Notes: a model not told the origin generated them from the sequence alone. A DNA stretch of 64,000 nt from Gamsiella multidivaricata (GCF_025024155.1 NW_026251727.1:430506-494505); one strand, 5' to 3'; positions 44,786-60,400 are shown, numbered from the stretch's first letter. Program-made: numbers and translations.

Positions 44786-46232
44786 TTAGTAAAGCAGGAT
44801 CCCAACCAAGATCAACGTGCCCAACATAAAAAACATCCGCGACACATATGCCTGCATAGGAGTTTGCACTTACAGATTCCCAAAAAAAAAAAAAAAAAGT
44901 AAGCATCCGATTCTCGTATCAGTAGACTATTTCATTTCACAACAACCCACCAGCCAACAAAAATCAAAGGACGAAAAGCCAGGTTCTTTACCTGCCCCAT
45001 TAGTTCCCATGTTCCCGGTGTACGATGCTCCGTACTGGATCCCGAACGGCGAAAACATGAACGGCGGGATCATCGTCCCTGTAAACGTCACCTGTCCCGT
45101 CCCCAAGGTAAATCCTGTCTGGTTCGGGTTCCGGAACGGCTCTGGTCTTTGTCCCGCAGGTCTCTTTGGTGTCGTCGACCTTTATGAAAGAAAGAAAGAA
45201 AAAGAGAGAGAGAGAGAGAAAGAGTGAGAAAAAGAGAAAGGTGATACAAGGCATTTGTTCAGGCCATACTCCAAACGAAGCAATTCCATTCTTTCCTCCT
45301 CCCCCAAAAAAAATAATCCTGTTCGTTTTTGCTTTGCTTTGTCATGATATTTTACCTTGGATCGACATGCTCTTTACCCCGTCCATAGATCGGAATGACC
45401 TTATCCTGTGCACATCCTGCCTTACACACCGGACACGTCGGATTCTGACGTTGAGCATCCAGCCATTGATGAAGACATGACCAACTATCACACCATAGAG
45501 TGCCAAGAAAAAAAAAAAAAGGAAGTGAAAGAGTGAAAAGACATTAGTATAGGTATATATGTAAAAAGAAAAAAGAAAAAAGAAAAAAAGAAAAAAGAGA
45601 ACGTTCCAATGAATAATATGACATTCGAGTTGGGAACTTCATCCTCACCAGAACAAATGTCCACAGAGCGTCAGCACCGGCGAGATCGAGGTATCGAAAC
45701 AGATATTGCACGAGAACTCGGCATTAGCATCCGAATCCATCAAGTCCGTGCCCGTCGACGGTTGCTGCAGCACCTCCTTCTCATGCATCTCCGTCGTCGT
45801 CGCAGAGACGACCGTCGAGCCCACGACTGAGCTCTCCAAATGAGCCGCCGCCGGGACAGCTACCGCCCCTCCCGCGGCCTCTACCACCTCTTCTGGTCCT
45901 CCCGCTAAAGCGGCTGAAACTGTTGCTGATACTACTGTCTCTGTTAATGAATCGATATCTTCCTGTGGACCCTGTTCCGTTTGCCGCCCTGTTGAATCCT
46001 GCTCCTCCTTCTCCTTATGCTGTAATGTCGTTCCTATCGCCCCAGCATGAAGACGGTTCGCACTCGAAGCTCCCTGAGGAAGACCACTGTTCGGCCCTGT
46101 AGCAGATTCCGTCAAGGTTGATGCATGACCCTGACGACTCCGTAGAAGCGATGTACTTGGTGTGCCCAGGACGGAGTTCCAAGACGATGACTGTTCCTGT
46201 GGCTGCTGGTCGTTGTGTGCGGTGGTGTCCAT
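44786..46232 (-). CDS. RNF185: RNF5/RNF185-like membrane RING E3 ubiquitin ligase
   Basis: Four exons: 46232-45649, 45484-45356, 45179-44992, 44868-44786; 327 aa. The C3HC4 RING (about 182-226) reads [59 protein letters not shown], then RPAGQRPEP and a Gly/Phe-rich stretch, matches RNF185. A C-terminal helix follows ([19 protein letters not shown]), as in this tail-anchored ER ligase family that works in ERAD and mitophagy. The N-terminal 180 residues are disordered and Ala/Ser-rich, much longer than in animals. The ATG at 46232 has a good context (ACCATGG); an in-frame ATG at 46274 is an alternative. Intron 2 carries a long CT tract. Confidence 0.88.
45185..45240 (+). repeat. GA/GAAA-rich tract in RING ligase intron 2
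   Basis: (GAAA)n then (GA)n on plus; on the sense strand this is a strong polypyrimidine tract just upstream of the exon 3 acceptor. Confidence 0.8.
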
Positions 46233-46538
46233 GGTATTGTCTAGTGTCCGTTGTGTGCTGTGATGGAAAACCAAAAACTAAAACGTAGTAGTAGTTCTTG
46301 TTTAAACTTGATTGCTGGGTGTATGAGGAATGGAACAAGAAGAGAGATGAACGTCCAAACTTGGCTCAAGGAGGGAATGCGATGAAGACCAGCACACAAA
46401 ACTCCGCTCTCTTCTCTTGGCAATTGAATATAATAAAAACGTGTTCAGCCCGTTGCGCTTTATTTTTTTCTTTGGCTTATATACATCTGTGTTATATACA
46501 TTTGAAATTGAAAACTTCCCCACCCCCGGCCTTCGTTC
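46233..46538. other. Spacer between RING ligase promoter and ankyrin gene 3' end
   Basis: 306 bp, pyrimidine- and A/T-mixed. No gene seen. Confidence 0.5.
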
Positions 46539-49500
46539 TCATCGTCGGCCCCAGATCCCCGATAGTCGGTTCAGCATACTACTCCTCGATCGATTCGCGG
46601 CTGTATCATCTCCCAGCTCCCCAAACTCGCCCGCACCCCCATTGTTCACAGATCCATCCTTCAAAAGATCCTTGCCATTCGACGCAGAGGACGACCACAT
46701 CCTCGAGATCCTTCCCGAAACCGTCGCACTCCCAGAAAACGATCCTGAACCAGAATGGTTAGACGAGATAGAGCTGGTGCTCAGTCGCGGCGCCGACATC
46801 TCCTGCAATGATGTGCTAGAGCCAGTGGTCGAATGATGAAGATGATGTTGGTTCCTGCTCGAACCCCCCTCAGCGTTCGATGAATCGACCATTGGTCCCA
46901 TACTGTGGTATCGGGGCACTGTTCCCAATTTCGAATTGGATGCCTCCTGCATGGTCCTTCGACGAAACAACAATCCTGGAAGGTCAGAATCAGAGTCATT
47001 CCTTGGCTCTCCGTTTCTATCCTTGTCGGCGGTCCTGTCCTGGTTTGACGCCAATCGCTGCAGGTCCAATGACTGTCGAGCAGGTGGTTCCAATACGAAG
47101 GACACTGGCGTTCTTCTGGGTTTGATGAGATCAATGAGGGGCTGAGATGTGGATCTTATAAGATGGGGGTGAGATCCCTGTGAAGATCCAGAGAGCTTGG
47201 GTCTGGCCATGTTGCCGTTGTTGCTGCTGCGATTGCGATCTTGGCTTGACTCTGCCGCATTGTCTGAAACGCTCGTATGGGACGTTCCTGATGTGCCTGA
47301 AGACGCTGTTCCCTCAGAAGCTGTCGACGCATCGGACGATCTCCTGCTCTTCGAGTTTGAATGACGCAGACTGGAGAGATGGTCAAACGATTTGCGACGA
47401 TTGACACATAGCGCCGACTGGGGTGATAGGAGCGCCGCTGATTCCATGGACTTTCGCCTCTTCATCGGCGTAGCTTCCGTGGGTGTCAAGAGGCTGTTTT
47501 GAGCATCATGGACTGTTTGCGATCGCCGGATTGTTCGTGTGTCCGGCTCCTTTGACTTATTCAACGACGAATCCGATTGATCACGCGTTGGAGACTTGAC
47601 GGGTCGATCCTCAGGTCTTGATGGCGCCATGGTGATATTCCTTGTGGGCTGAGAGGGTGTCGAGCGAATAAAGGCAGTGCTCCTGACCAATGGTTCTGTC
47701 GACTGGGGTGGGCGGCCAAGATCGCAGGACTGTCTTGGTGGGGGGAGTATATTGGGTGAGGGCGAAGAGGGCGATTCGATGATTGAGGGCAGACTGATGC
47801 GCCGTTGACCTGGAGAGCGTGTGGTTTGAGTAGAGCGACCAGATGGGACCGGCAGGGACTGAGCGCTGGTGTCCTTTTGATGTCCTGCAGCAGCAGCAGC
47901 AACAGCAGCAGTAATACGCGATGACGGTGCTGTTCCACGGAGTTCAAGACTGCCTCTTCTATCGACAAACGGATCCTTGCTTTCATTGTCGGGAGTGAGG
48001 TCCTGAACACCACGCTGCATGGCCGAATATTGGCGGAGTAGACTGGCGACCTCGGGATGGTTCCTCGCTGCTGCCACTGACAAAGGCGACGAGCCGTACT
48101 ATTTTTGCATCGACAAAAATATGAAAACCGTCAGAGAACGATTACCGATAACTCAAAGCGATTCAAAAAAGCTCTCTTGCATTGCGAAAATACATACCTT
48201 GTCGGTCATATCGACGATGGCGCCATGTCGCAGCAGAATATCCACAACCGCAAGACATCCGTTGGCAGCTGCAAAGTGCAAAGGGGTCGATCCTGTCGTA
48301 CCAACGGTTTGCCTGCAAATGCAAATGCGAATGCAAATACAAGAAAAGGAGTGTCAGCGCAGGGGTTCCTTATATCGACTGCATTGTTGTTTTATGCGAC
48401 AATACCCATTGCACATGTACAGGGTTGAGATATCCAATGGCACACTTACACGCCCTTCTCGTTGCTGTATTTCCGCGGTAGTCTTTTGGCGTTGACGTCT
48501 GCGCCTCGCTCGATCAGATAGAGGACGACTGCGACATTGGCGTTACTGCAGCAGGCTGCGTGGATGGCAAATACACCATTGAGCATGGAGTCGATCGGCT
48601 GACCATTGTCAAGCGCAAACTTGACCAGACCTAGCCAAGGAGAAAAAGAGACGGTCATGTCAGTCACGCTCTGTGATCTGTTCATGGGGATAGAGAGCAG
48701 TAGTAACTAGCCTAGTACCAAGAACGACTCGTGAACAGGCGTCAATGGGGTCATCAACGTGATCCAAAAAAAAAAAGAATTGGTGGCAACAAGGATATGT
48801 AGAGGGGCACCAGGGGCTAAAGACATGGCAACAACACTAAGAAGAAAGTAAGCCAGAACAATCGAGCCCTAGCTGCCCTCCTCCCCCCGCCAATCATGTA
48901 TAAGCGAAATTGCTGTTTGTTGGATTGCTGCTCCGATACGAATCCAAGGTCCTTGGTCATGATCTCCAATGCTATACTTGGCACCTGTTCTCCATGTTTC
49001 GGCTCTCGCGTTTGCTCTTCCATATCCGCCCTTTTTACGTGATCCTCTGAGGATGAGCTCCAGTGCCCTGAGTGTTGGTGCGAATTTTGATTGACGAAAG
49101 GGCAAAAGGAAAAATAAATAAAAAAAATTCGAGCACAGAGCACATCCTATCCTGGTCACAGACGCCCCCCAATGTTGTGAGCACAAACATCAGTTCCACG
49201 AAGGAAAAAAAAAGGCGACCAACCAAACAGCGAAACGACAACACAACAAACGGAACAAAAAAAAAAAATAAACAAAGAAAACACCCAAACTCCACCAAAA
49301 AAAAAAAAAGAAAAAAAAGGTGTTGTTCTGTTGTGAGGTCTGTGGCGGCGGCCATAAGAAGGATGGGGCTGACGATATATCCGGATGGAAGCCATAATGG
49401 AATCCATTGTTTGTGGTGTTGGTGTGTTGTCTCGAACTTACCCAGGTTGCCAGAGGCTGCACCGGAATGGAGTCCCAGGTTGATTTGTTTCTTGGTGGGC

Positions 49501-49739
49501 GTCCCGGGCTTTGTTGAGGACGAGAGGGAGACGGTTCCGGCGGGGATGATGGAGGTGGCGACGGAGGCGCCGGCACCATTGAGGGACTGGGCCTGAAGGG
49601 AGTGGGTGGAAACAGAGTGGATAGAGGAGGCGCTAGAGTGGAAGGCGGCTGTGTCGTTCGGGTCGGACTGCTGGAGCGAGGGTCCTGTGGGCGGGTGGGA
49701 GACAGACCGCAGCTGCAGCATAGCCCGCAGGGCAGACAT
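46539..49739 (-). CDS. Ankyrin-repeat protein with long Ser-rich C-terminal region
   Basis: Four exons: 49739-49442, 48630-48450, 48312-48198, 48098-46539; phases 1, 2, 0; 717 aa. The first 99 residues are Ser/Thr-rich. Exons 2-4 encode about three to four ankyrin repeats (about 100-215): GVFAIHAACCSNANVAVVLY then LIERGADVNAK; GSTPLHFAAANGCLAVVDIL then LRHGAIVDM; YGSSPLSVAAARNHPEVASL. The remaining 500 residues are disordered and rich in Ser, Arg and Pro, with several RRxS-type sites (RRKSM, RRKSF, RRSSD) that could be basophilic kinase targets. They end with two related motifs, RISRMWSS and RLSGIWGRR. Partner and role unknown. The first intron is 811 nt. Confidence 0.8.
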
Positions 49740-51398
49740 GGGTGAGGACGATGGGAAGGGGTCGGCCGAGTTGATGGGGAGTATGTGTGGATGGGTGTGG
49801 CTGGAGAGGGTGTGGAGAGGGTGTGGAGAGAGTGTGAGGTGTGTGAGGTGTGTGAGGTGTGTGAGGTGTGTGATGAAAGGCGAATGAGAGAAGAAGAGGA
49901 ATAAATAAAAAAGAGACACAGGCCACGTTTCTGTCGGTGTGATGGTGTGGGTGTGTGCTGAAGAGAAAAAGAAGGAGGCAGGCGGACCGGTGATAGTAAT
50001 AAAATAATAAAATAGTGAAATAATGAAATAATCAATGAAATAGTATGAAGTATGTACACGATTGGATTGCAAGGAAGGGGGAGGATGGGGGATGGGCGGG
50101 GGGGAAGAGGAGGTGCACAACAAAGCGGAAGGAAGGAAAGAAGGAAGGAGTGAAGGAGTAAAGAGAAAAGAGGGGTCCGGTCCATGAATAGACACATTCT
50201 GCGCTCTTCACTCCACCCTCCACTCCACTTCGATGGGAAGGAACTCTGAGTGCGGGGAGGACAAACGCGTTCCCCTTCCTCTCCTTCCCTCTTTTCCCCC
50301 TAAGGAAACCTTAAAAGACTGCCGCTGGGAGAAGGATCAAAGGAAAGAAACCCGATCGGCGTCCTTGGACTCCATTCGTCCCTCCTTTCCTCGTCCTCTG
50401 AACCATCTTTTTCGTGTGTGTGTGTGTGGGGTCTACGTACACTATGTGGTGCCTGTGGACCAGTCAATGCTGTCTTGTCAGTTGCTGCATACTTACCATC
50501 TTGTTACTGCAGTAGCACCCTCCGCCAGAAGATGTCATCTTGCCATCCCAGAAGCAAAGGCTCGGTTACATGGGTTGTAAGCTTCTGCCGATGTCATTGT
50601 TATCTTCCTTCGCTTTGTGTCTTCCGTTTCTGTGTACTTCGTTACACACACACATACACACCCATTTTCGCATAGTTTTTTTGGCACAGAGCCTAGGCTC
50701 AGCTGGAGTATATACGCACACTTGGAGAAGTACCCTTGAGCACTTTCTCCCCCCCCTCCCCCCCCCCAAACTCAATGGACTGGTCGACAATGGCTGACAC
50801 ATCATAGAAATACGCTTCAACCAGGCATCCCTTAACCATTTTCTCAACGCGGCTTTGGACGCGTTCTTGGATGGATCCGATTTTATACGACAAACATATA
50901 CCATGCAAAGAACACACACATGGTCCAAGCGACAAATCGGGTCATTAAAATAAACAGATATGATATTAAAAAGAGTAATAAAAAGACAAAAGTGTTGAAA
51001 AAAAAAAGAATAGCAAGACAGGACAATAAAAAGGAAAGCAGCTTCGTCCCAGACGGGGCCCCTCCTCCATGATTCTCCTGGTTGCCGTGTATATATAGTA
51101 CTCGCAGTTACTACTACTACTACTGCTGCTGTTGTTGAAAGTGTTCTGTATCCGGATTTTTTTCCCTCATCATCCTCTTCCTCCTTGTGGTCGGTCGGTC
51201 AGTTCCGTTGACTGATTCCGTTGGTTGGTATCGAAGGCTGCAGGAGGGGTTCGAAAGGGAAGGGGCTTCACTCGAAACTCCACCTCCAAACCCTCTGTCT
51301 TCCGCGCCCCTTGCATCGTCCTGGCTTCTCTCCTCCTTCTCCTTCTTCTTCCTTCCTCCTTTGCCCCCGCCGTCTTTTCTTTCTCTCTTTTTTAACGT
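49740..51398. other. Spacer between ankyrin gene and ARF6 3' end
   Basis: 1.66 kb. A tandem GTGTGAGGT repeat is at about 49835-49870, G-rich and GAAGG-rich blocks at 50070-50160, GT and AC microsatellites (50415-50430, 50643-50660) and poly-C at about 50748-50768. A minus-strand GTATAAAAT lies at about 50881-50889. Short open frames here look composition-driven. Confidence 0.5.
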
Positions 51399-53618
<2,220 letters not shown>

Positions 53619-54249
53619 AGTGTGGTAGTATGTATATGTGTGTTGGGTAAGGAGGGGGAGAGGGAGAAACGGGGGGCCTGTAGAATGAGGTATAGAATCG
53701 AGTCGATGAGAGGATTGGGGTTATTGTTTGCTGGAAGGGTACAAGGGGGGAAGGACGAGATGGCAGGTGTGGGTGGAGAGGAGACCACCAAGACGAGGGA
53801 TGTACGGATGTGTAGGGATGTGTGGAGTGTGAGAGAAGAAAAGAGAGAGAAGGAGATGATGGCAAAGAGAAGCTATTACTTTGAGACACAGGCAAGGTTG
53901 AGTTATTTGCACATAGGGAGAGCCGACATCAATCCGCCAATCTAAAAATGCATTCCACAACTGCATGAGGGCACACAACATGAGGAGTATCATGATGACA
54001 ATCTGTAGAAAATAGCATCCTCGAAAGAGTACCTTGTGTGCCTCCTATGCTGACATCAAGAAGACGTCCCCTTATGCATTTGGTGTTGCCCCTGACCAGT
54101 AGCGGCAAATAGACAGGGGATGGTACATCGAGGGAACTGTCGTTCAAAGTGGGTTCGATACGGAGGCTCTGTATACGATCCCGTTGCTCGTGTATGTCTA
54201 CAAAACGCACCCACTATTTTACCATATTTCACACCTTTTTATTATTATT
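53619..54249. other. Spacer upstream of ARF6
   Basis: 631 bp holding the ARF6 promoter (GT- and GGGAG-rich) and the 3' flank of the 874-aa gene. No further gene seen. Confidence 0.5.
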
Positions 54250-56332
54250 TTATCTCCTCTGGTTGCGCGCCCGCTGCTGCGCCCGTTGACGCGCCGTCGT
54301 CTTCCCGATGAACTGCGCGATCGAATTCCTCGCCGTCGATGCCGTAACCCTTCCGCCGCGGACGCGTCCCTCCTCACGCACCCTGGACTCAATGCTGCGC
54401 GCACGCCCTTGCTGCCTTCCATTATGGCCTCCACAGCTACACATCTCCACGCGCCCGCTCCTCCTCAGCTGCATTAGGTGATACATCCCCTCGTCCTTTT
54501 CCCTCGTCTTCACAGCCCCCACCGTCCCTCCATCATCTCTCCTCCTCATTTTCTCCTCCTCGTCTTCCTCCACCTCCTGCTCCTCCTCATCATCACCCGC
54601 CATCTCCTCATCTGCCCTAAACACCTCTCGCTGTCCACATTCCACAAACAACCTCCAGTCCCGCTCCTCAACCGTCTCCTCCGGCGCCTGAACCATCCTC
54701 AACAGTTCTTCCACGACGGGTGAAGCCCTTGCCAAGGCCTTCATCACGCCCCACACTTTCCATCCCCAAACCCTCTGTCTCATCCTCCCCACCCAGTTCC
54801 GTTCCCTCAGTCCCCTTGCCCGTTTCCTCTCCTGCTTCGCACACCATTTCCGATGCTGCTTCCGCCACCTTGCAAACCTCGCCCACATCCTTTGCGATCG
54901 CTTCCCGTAGACCTCAACACGACATGCTGGCGTGTCCGCGTCTTCAAGCCCGAGTCCATCGCCCGGGTAGGGCACGACCGTCAGGATCTCGTCGTAGCCA
55001 TAATCAAATCGGCGCAGGTATTGCTGGATACACCATCCAAGGATCGACCAGTCAAATCCTTGGCGCATGATCCGAGCGACGAACCTGTAGATCTTGAGCA
55101 TGATCGCTTGAACAGGCGCAGCGATTTCGACCCATTGTTCGAGTGGTGTCCTTTGTCGTTCCTGCACCGTGTCTTTCAGACCCTCGGCAAAGGATTCGGG
55201 ACCTTTGCGAATCAGAGCATAGCGTACAGGGCAGCTGAGACTCGGTCGAGGCAGCTGAGCATTTGCTGGATTTGTTGGGCTGGCGATTAGCGATTCAGGT
55301 GGGGTTGGAGGATCGTCTTGTGTTGGAGAAAGAGCGGAAGGTTGTCCGGGCGGAGATGGAGTCGCATCGCCGACCTGGACTGAAATAGAGGCGGTGGTTG
55401 GTGAGAGTGTGGTTGCGCCGTTGACCCGGACTTCAGGATGAAACGGAAACTGAAGAGGCACCGCCGAGGAACCCGTCCTGGCCACAAAGACAACCGGAGT
55501 CGGCAGTGCGCCTGGCATCCTGCGTTCCACTGACTCTCTTCGCTTAGGTCTCCACTCAGGAGCCCCCGGTTCCTGTCGCTTCCTCTTCCTTGCCAGAGTA
55601 TCATCCTCTCTACTCCGTCTTCTCCTCATCAGTCTTTCGTCTTGCTCTTCTACTTTCTTCTCGACGGCAACGTCCTCCGGGTATACATTCCCAGAGAGCC
55701 TCAAACAGCTCCTTTCATCACTGTCCACTACCATCCTCTCCAGATCTACTGCCGTAATCTGCTCTCGCTCCTGCTCCCCTCCCCTCCCAACCACAAAAAC
55801 CCCACTACGACCGCCGTGGTAACCGTGGTAACCGTGGTGGTGGTTCCGATTACCATACGAATTCAGCGTCTTCGCCATCCCCACAATCGCTTCCCTCGAC
55901 CGCGCCTGCGTACGCTGCCCCGCGGCTTCTGAAGACCAGGTCGACGACAACCGACGCCCTCGAACAGAGCATACATTCGATGTTGCCGTCATCCAGCGAG
56001 TAAATTCCGCAAGACTTGTAAACCTCGGCATCTCATCCACGTCCGAGCTTGAGTTGGCTGTTGCTGCTACTGAAGCGGGTCCTTCTACCGAGTCTGCCGT
56101 CGAGGCTGTGTTGTCAAAAACATCCAATGTTGCTCCATGATCTGCTTCGGAGGCTATTGTTGCTGCTGCTGCCTCTGGGTTTGCAGCAGCCGAAGCGGCC
56201 ATCCTTGCTTCCGGTGCCGCTGACTCTGTCCGTGAATTCTTCTTTCCAGAAGAATCCTGCTCACATCCCAACCTACGGTCGCGTTCGCGTGCTCGATCTA
56301 TTCTTCTTGACCTCCACCTCCTATGCCCATAT

Positions 56333-56364
<32 letters not shown>

Positions 56365-56874
56365 GCGCCCACGCCCACGCCCACGCCAGTCCCCATACTC
56401 AAACCCAAACCTGCCTTCCAAAAACACATTGATGTTCAGGATCTTATCCTCGCCATCGTCACCCTCACCGCCAAGACTCTCAGCCGTAAACTGTGCCACC
56501 GTTTTTCGTCGACCTCGCACATCAATTTCGAATTCATTCTCCTCCTTTTCATCTTCATCACTTGGCTCTTCGACAACAGAGCTCTCTACAGTTGTTCGCG
56601 TTCCTTGGGTCTGCTGCTGCTGCTGTTGCTGCCGCTCTTGTGGCGGGAATGGTAGTGGTAGAAGTATGATAGAAGGGATGCTGAGGGATGAAGACGAGAA
56701 GGAGGATGGAGCGGACGCAGAAGATGGTAGAGGCATTGGCGTGGAAGTAGGACCTGAGATCGACAAGGACGGGCCAGGGATTTCCGCGGTGGTAGACGCC
56801 CGTTCTTCGGTTCCTGTACGCTCCTCCTTTCGAGTCTTCTCCTTTGTCCAATTTAATCGTGGATGGCGGGGCAT
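54250..56874 (-). CDS. Uncharacterised 874-aa Arg/Gly/Glu-rich protein
   Basis: Single exon from the ATG at 56874 (MPRHPRLNW). The N-terminal 130 residues are Ser/Pro-rich with a short poly-Gln. Next come FEIDVRGRRKTVAQFTAESL and FLEGRFGFEYGDW, then a repeat region GRGRGRGYGYGYGYGYGYGH with basic RRWRSRR. The middle is Ala/Ser-rich. About residues 580-790 look folded: PLEQWVEIAAPVQAIMLKIY, WSILGWCIQQYLRRFDYGYD, many Trp/Arg (WRKQHRKW, RERNWVGRMRQRVWGWKVWG) and VVEELLRMVQAPEETVEERD. The tail alternates acidic (EEEQEVEEDEEEK) and Arg-rich. RG/YG runs suggest RNA binding or condensate behaviour, but this is inference. I recognise no family. Confidence 0.72.
56325..56388 (-). repeat. Hexamer repeat coding for GY/GR dipeptides
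   Basis: Tandem CCCATA (about six) then CCCACG-like (about four) hexamers on plus. In the 874-aa gene this encodes alternating Gly-Arg then Gly-Tyr, so slippage changes the protein by whole dipeptides. Confidence 0.85.
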
Positions 56875-57413
56875 TTTGTTTCTTTTCTTCAATAAATCAG
56901 TATAGATTGGTTATTGTGTGTACACGGTAGGAGTGTTGGGGATTCACGTTAAAAGATATTTCGATTCATGACGCGAAAGGCATAAAAGCAAAAGAGGTAC
57001 TTCACTTAAATAAGAGACCGATTGCGGATTTCGATATGATCCACTTGGTCGAGAGAAAAGAAAAAAAAAAGGCACCACTACTATTCATTGTGGAGTCGTT
57101 CCTTTTTTCAAAGGGCTTTCTGTGGCACCCTCATTTGGTCGCATGAGAACAAAAAGAGGAACAAAAAGTGTTTGTGAAAGAGTTGCCACATTCACACCAA
57201 AGAAGTTCGCGAAAAGTACGATCTTTATCTTGTTATACTGTACAGGCATGCTCGATGCTAATGCTGCTTTGTCGCTGTAGCTCTACAAAAAAAAGAAGGA
57301 AAAAAAAAAAGTCGACTCGCGACCCATCCCTCCTCCTTTCCATTGCCGGTGTTTTTTTGTTGATGATATTTCCTTTGGTCTCTTGCACAACAGATCCGTC
57401 TTTTTCACCCTCC
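56875..57413. other. Spacer between 874-aa gene and GAR-domain gene
   Basis: 539 bp with A-runs at about 57060-57070 and 57284-57311. It holds the 874-aa promoter and the GAR gene 3' flank. No gene seen. Confidence 0.5.
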
Positions 57414-60400
57414 TTAGATGGCAACGAGTCCCTCGCCGGCCCCGCCCTTGACAAACTTGATCGTCTTCAGCGCCAGATCATCGCCGTTCCCTCGAATATG
57501 GTAGATCAGCTCCTTCTTCTTTCGCGTCCTCGTCTTGCCCTCACCATCGCCGCTTCCGCTACCACCGCTCATCTGGCTATCCGACAGACTGTCCGATGAT
57601 CCCTCAAGCGGATGAAGATGTTGTCTCGACTCCGTGCCGCTCAACACAGATGTAGACCTTCCAAATTGCGATGCCACAGAGATCGATGAGTTCGACGCCG
57701 AGAGCAACTTCGACCTGGCTTTCCTCTGCTCCAGCGAGGCGTGGTCCTCCATGAATCTAGTTCGTGCAAAGAAGAAATAAAAAGATCTTCATTAATATCT
57801 TTCGCTCAGGTCCAGGGACACAATGCAATATAAAGAAAAAAAAATATGGGCGATAACAGATAAGACTTACTTGGACAGTTCGGACCATCCTCCTCCCACT
57901 CGGACCATGACCTTGCGGCTCCTCAGAATACGGCAGTAGCATACCTTTGGCTCAATATCTCCAAACACATACCGTCCAACCTCTCCATTCTGGCTACCAC
58001 CTCCACCACTCTCCGTAGGATGCACAGCCAACCGGGACTGGCCTCGAATCGTCTTCACAACGCGCGGGCTACTGCCCGTGCTATCCATTCCACCCTCGTA
58101 TCCACCACTGTCTGGCATTCCACCCAACACAAGACTCGACGTCGAACCCGATCGACTCCTGTTCTTTCCACCACCAGACAGATACGGGTTTTGACCCTCC
58201 ATCACTTTCTGCACCCTCATCGAGAAGCCGCTCGCATTAACAACCCGAGCAACCTCCACATCCAATGCGTTGTTCAGATCCGGTTTATAGAGCGCGCCTC
58301 TAGTAAGCGGGCTCAAGCCCTCGGCACCCTGTGCCAAAGACGAAATCGACGACGTCGAATCATTCTTTCGAATAACTGGCGGTCGTCTCTTCGCCTCCTG
58401 CGAGAACGTCGGCGACATCGCATGCATGCTTGGAGACGCGAGCATCGTGAACTTCTTCGTCGTCACATCTGGCATGCTGGCATTCACAGACTTTGTGGGT
58501 GCAGTTCCCGACCGGACTCTTCCTGCCGTCGCACGGCCGCCTCTATTCGAAGGTCCACTGAAGCTCGGCGTAGGTGAAGGTGGCACAAATGTCGCACGGG
58601 CCATAATGTTACCCGTCGACATGCGCTTCTTTCCATGGTAAGCAGGCAGGGGGTCGATGGGTGAACCCAAGATGGCCTTGACGCGGCTGTTGGACGATGC
58701 CGTCGGCTGCATCAGGCTTGATCTCGACGAAAAGGACTGGCTCTCCAGGGGATGGACTCCAGATCCCTGGTTCGGCTCGCTATCTCTGCGCTCCCATACA
58801 CGGTCGAGTGCCTCCTTCTTGTCAAGAGCCGTCTTCTTGAGTTTCTGCCAGTGCTCTGTCGCAACACCGATGTTCTCGTCTAGTCTCCAATCGTGCAGAC
58901 GGTCTGCCATCGATTGGACACTTCGCAGACGCTGCTCGATCCCCTGGGCGTATCCATCCAATTTCTCCAACAAAGTCCGGTAGTCAGACTCCCATTGTTG
59001 GACGTCTTCTTCACTCAAAGCCGAGAGCGAGAATGAGCGACGCATCGACGCACGAGATGCCCGTCGCTCTCGGGAGGCGAGCGTCGCCCTCGAAATGCTT
59101 CCGGAAGGCGACATAGTGGGACTCAAGGGTGACCTGGTGCTCAAGAGGTTGATGGACGCCACTGACGAAGATGAAGACGCGCCCGGCAGGTTGTACAGGG
59201 ACGTGCTCGTGGGCAGCTCTGCCGGTACCAGGAGACTATCCGCGGACGCGAGTGCCTCTGCCACAGAATCGCAAAGCAAGCTGGCCTCGTGAATCAAATC
59301 CATAGCGCTTTGGACACGAACTGTTTCGTCAACCTCCTTGCGCTGATGGTTGCAGGACTCGACCAACCGGTTCATCGACTCTGCAATCAGTCCACGCTGC
59401 ATGGCCACGCCGACCATCTTCTCGTGATGTCGTATATGGCTGTGAGTGCTTAAGTTCTGCTCTGATGCACCATCAAGGCGTCCCTGCTCCTGCTCGCTCT
59501 GCTCGCTCGCTGCCGACAACATCGTGTCAAACTTCTCAACCTTGGACTGCAAAACCTCGCGGATATAGCTCTCGATCTGCTCCAGACGTCCTTGACCATC
59601 TTTGGACTTGATCAAGGCCCCATCAGACTCCACCGCCAGGGATAGGGTCGACTGACTCGTAGGGGCGTGATCAAACATCTCTTGCACTTCTCGAGAGACG
59701 CGCTGAATATCCTCCAAAATCTCGGTCCCGAATCGGCTGAGCGCTCTGGCCTTCGCAACCGGATTGGTCTCCGTTGATCCACGAGGGTTATGGCCGAGGC
59801 CACTGCCGTTTACGTCCGATCCATCACTGCCATCGTCCTCTGAGCTCTGCTCGTCCAAGGCTATGGTCTTGGCTAGGAACTCCTGCTTCAGCAGCTCCCA
59901 GTCCTCATAAGTTCTTTTGGTACGTTCCTGAACAGTCTGGCGCAGGATCACACGCATCGACACTGACGGAGAACTTTCCTGTCCGTCTGCGCTCTGGTCC
60001 GTGAGATCCATTGAGCTCGACTGCGGATGGTGAAGCAGCATAAAGTCGCTCGAAAGACTGTCATAGTTTTGGACAGTGCCTCCGAATGCATTCAGCATCT
60101 TCTCCAATGTCTCCAGTTTCTGAGCCTTCAGCTCCTTGGTCTTGCGACGTGCCTTCTTATCGTTGAAATCCTGGCCCTTGTCTATGTTATCGATCCGAGC
60201 CATCGAATCTCGGCATGATGTGATCCACTGACGAATGTCCTCCGTGGCCTTGCAGTGGGTGTAGAACTTTCCTGCAAGGAGCGACTCGAAACAGTCTTCC
60301 TCAATATATCCTCCCAGCTGCTTCAGCGCCATACGGATACGCTGCATCGACTCCTGAACGCCCCTTCGGATCGACAGGACACCGCCCTCGGGATCGGACG

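Noticed and set aside
45378..45484. Ending RING ligase exon 2 at the GTAAAG donor (45377)
   Set aside because: It breaks the frame into exon 3. The donor at 45355 gives [10 protein letters not shown] joined to [14 protein letters not shown], as in RNF185.
49035..50197. 386- and 335-codon minus-strand frames around the first ankyrin exon
   Set aside because: They are shadows through repeat-rich sequence. The ankyrin exon (49739-49442) is in the first of these frames, but the rest is intron or spacer.
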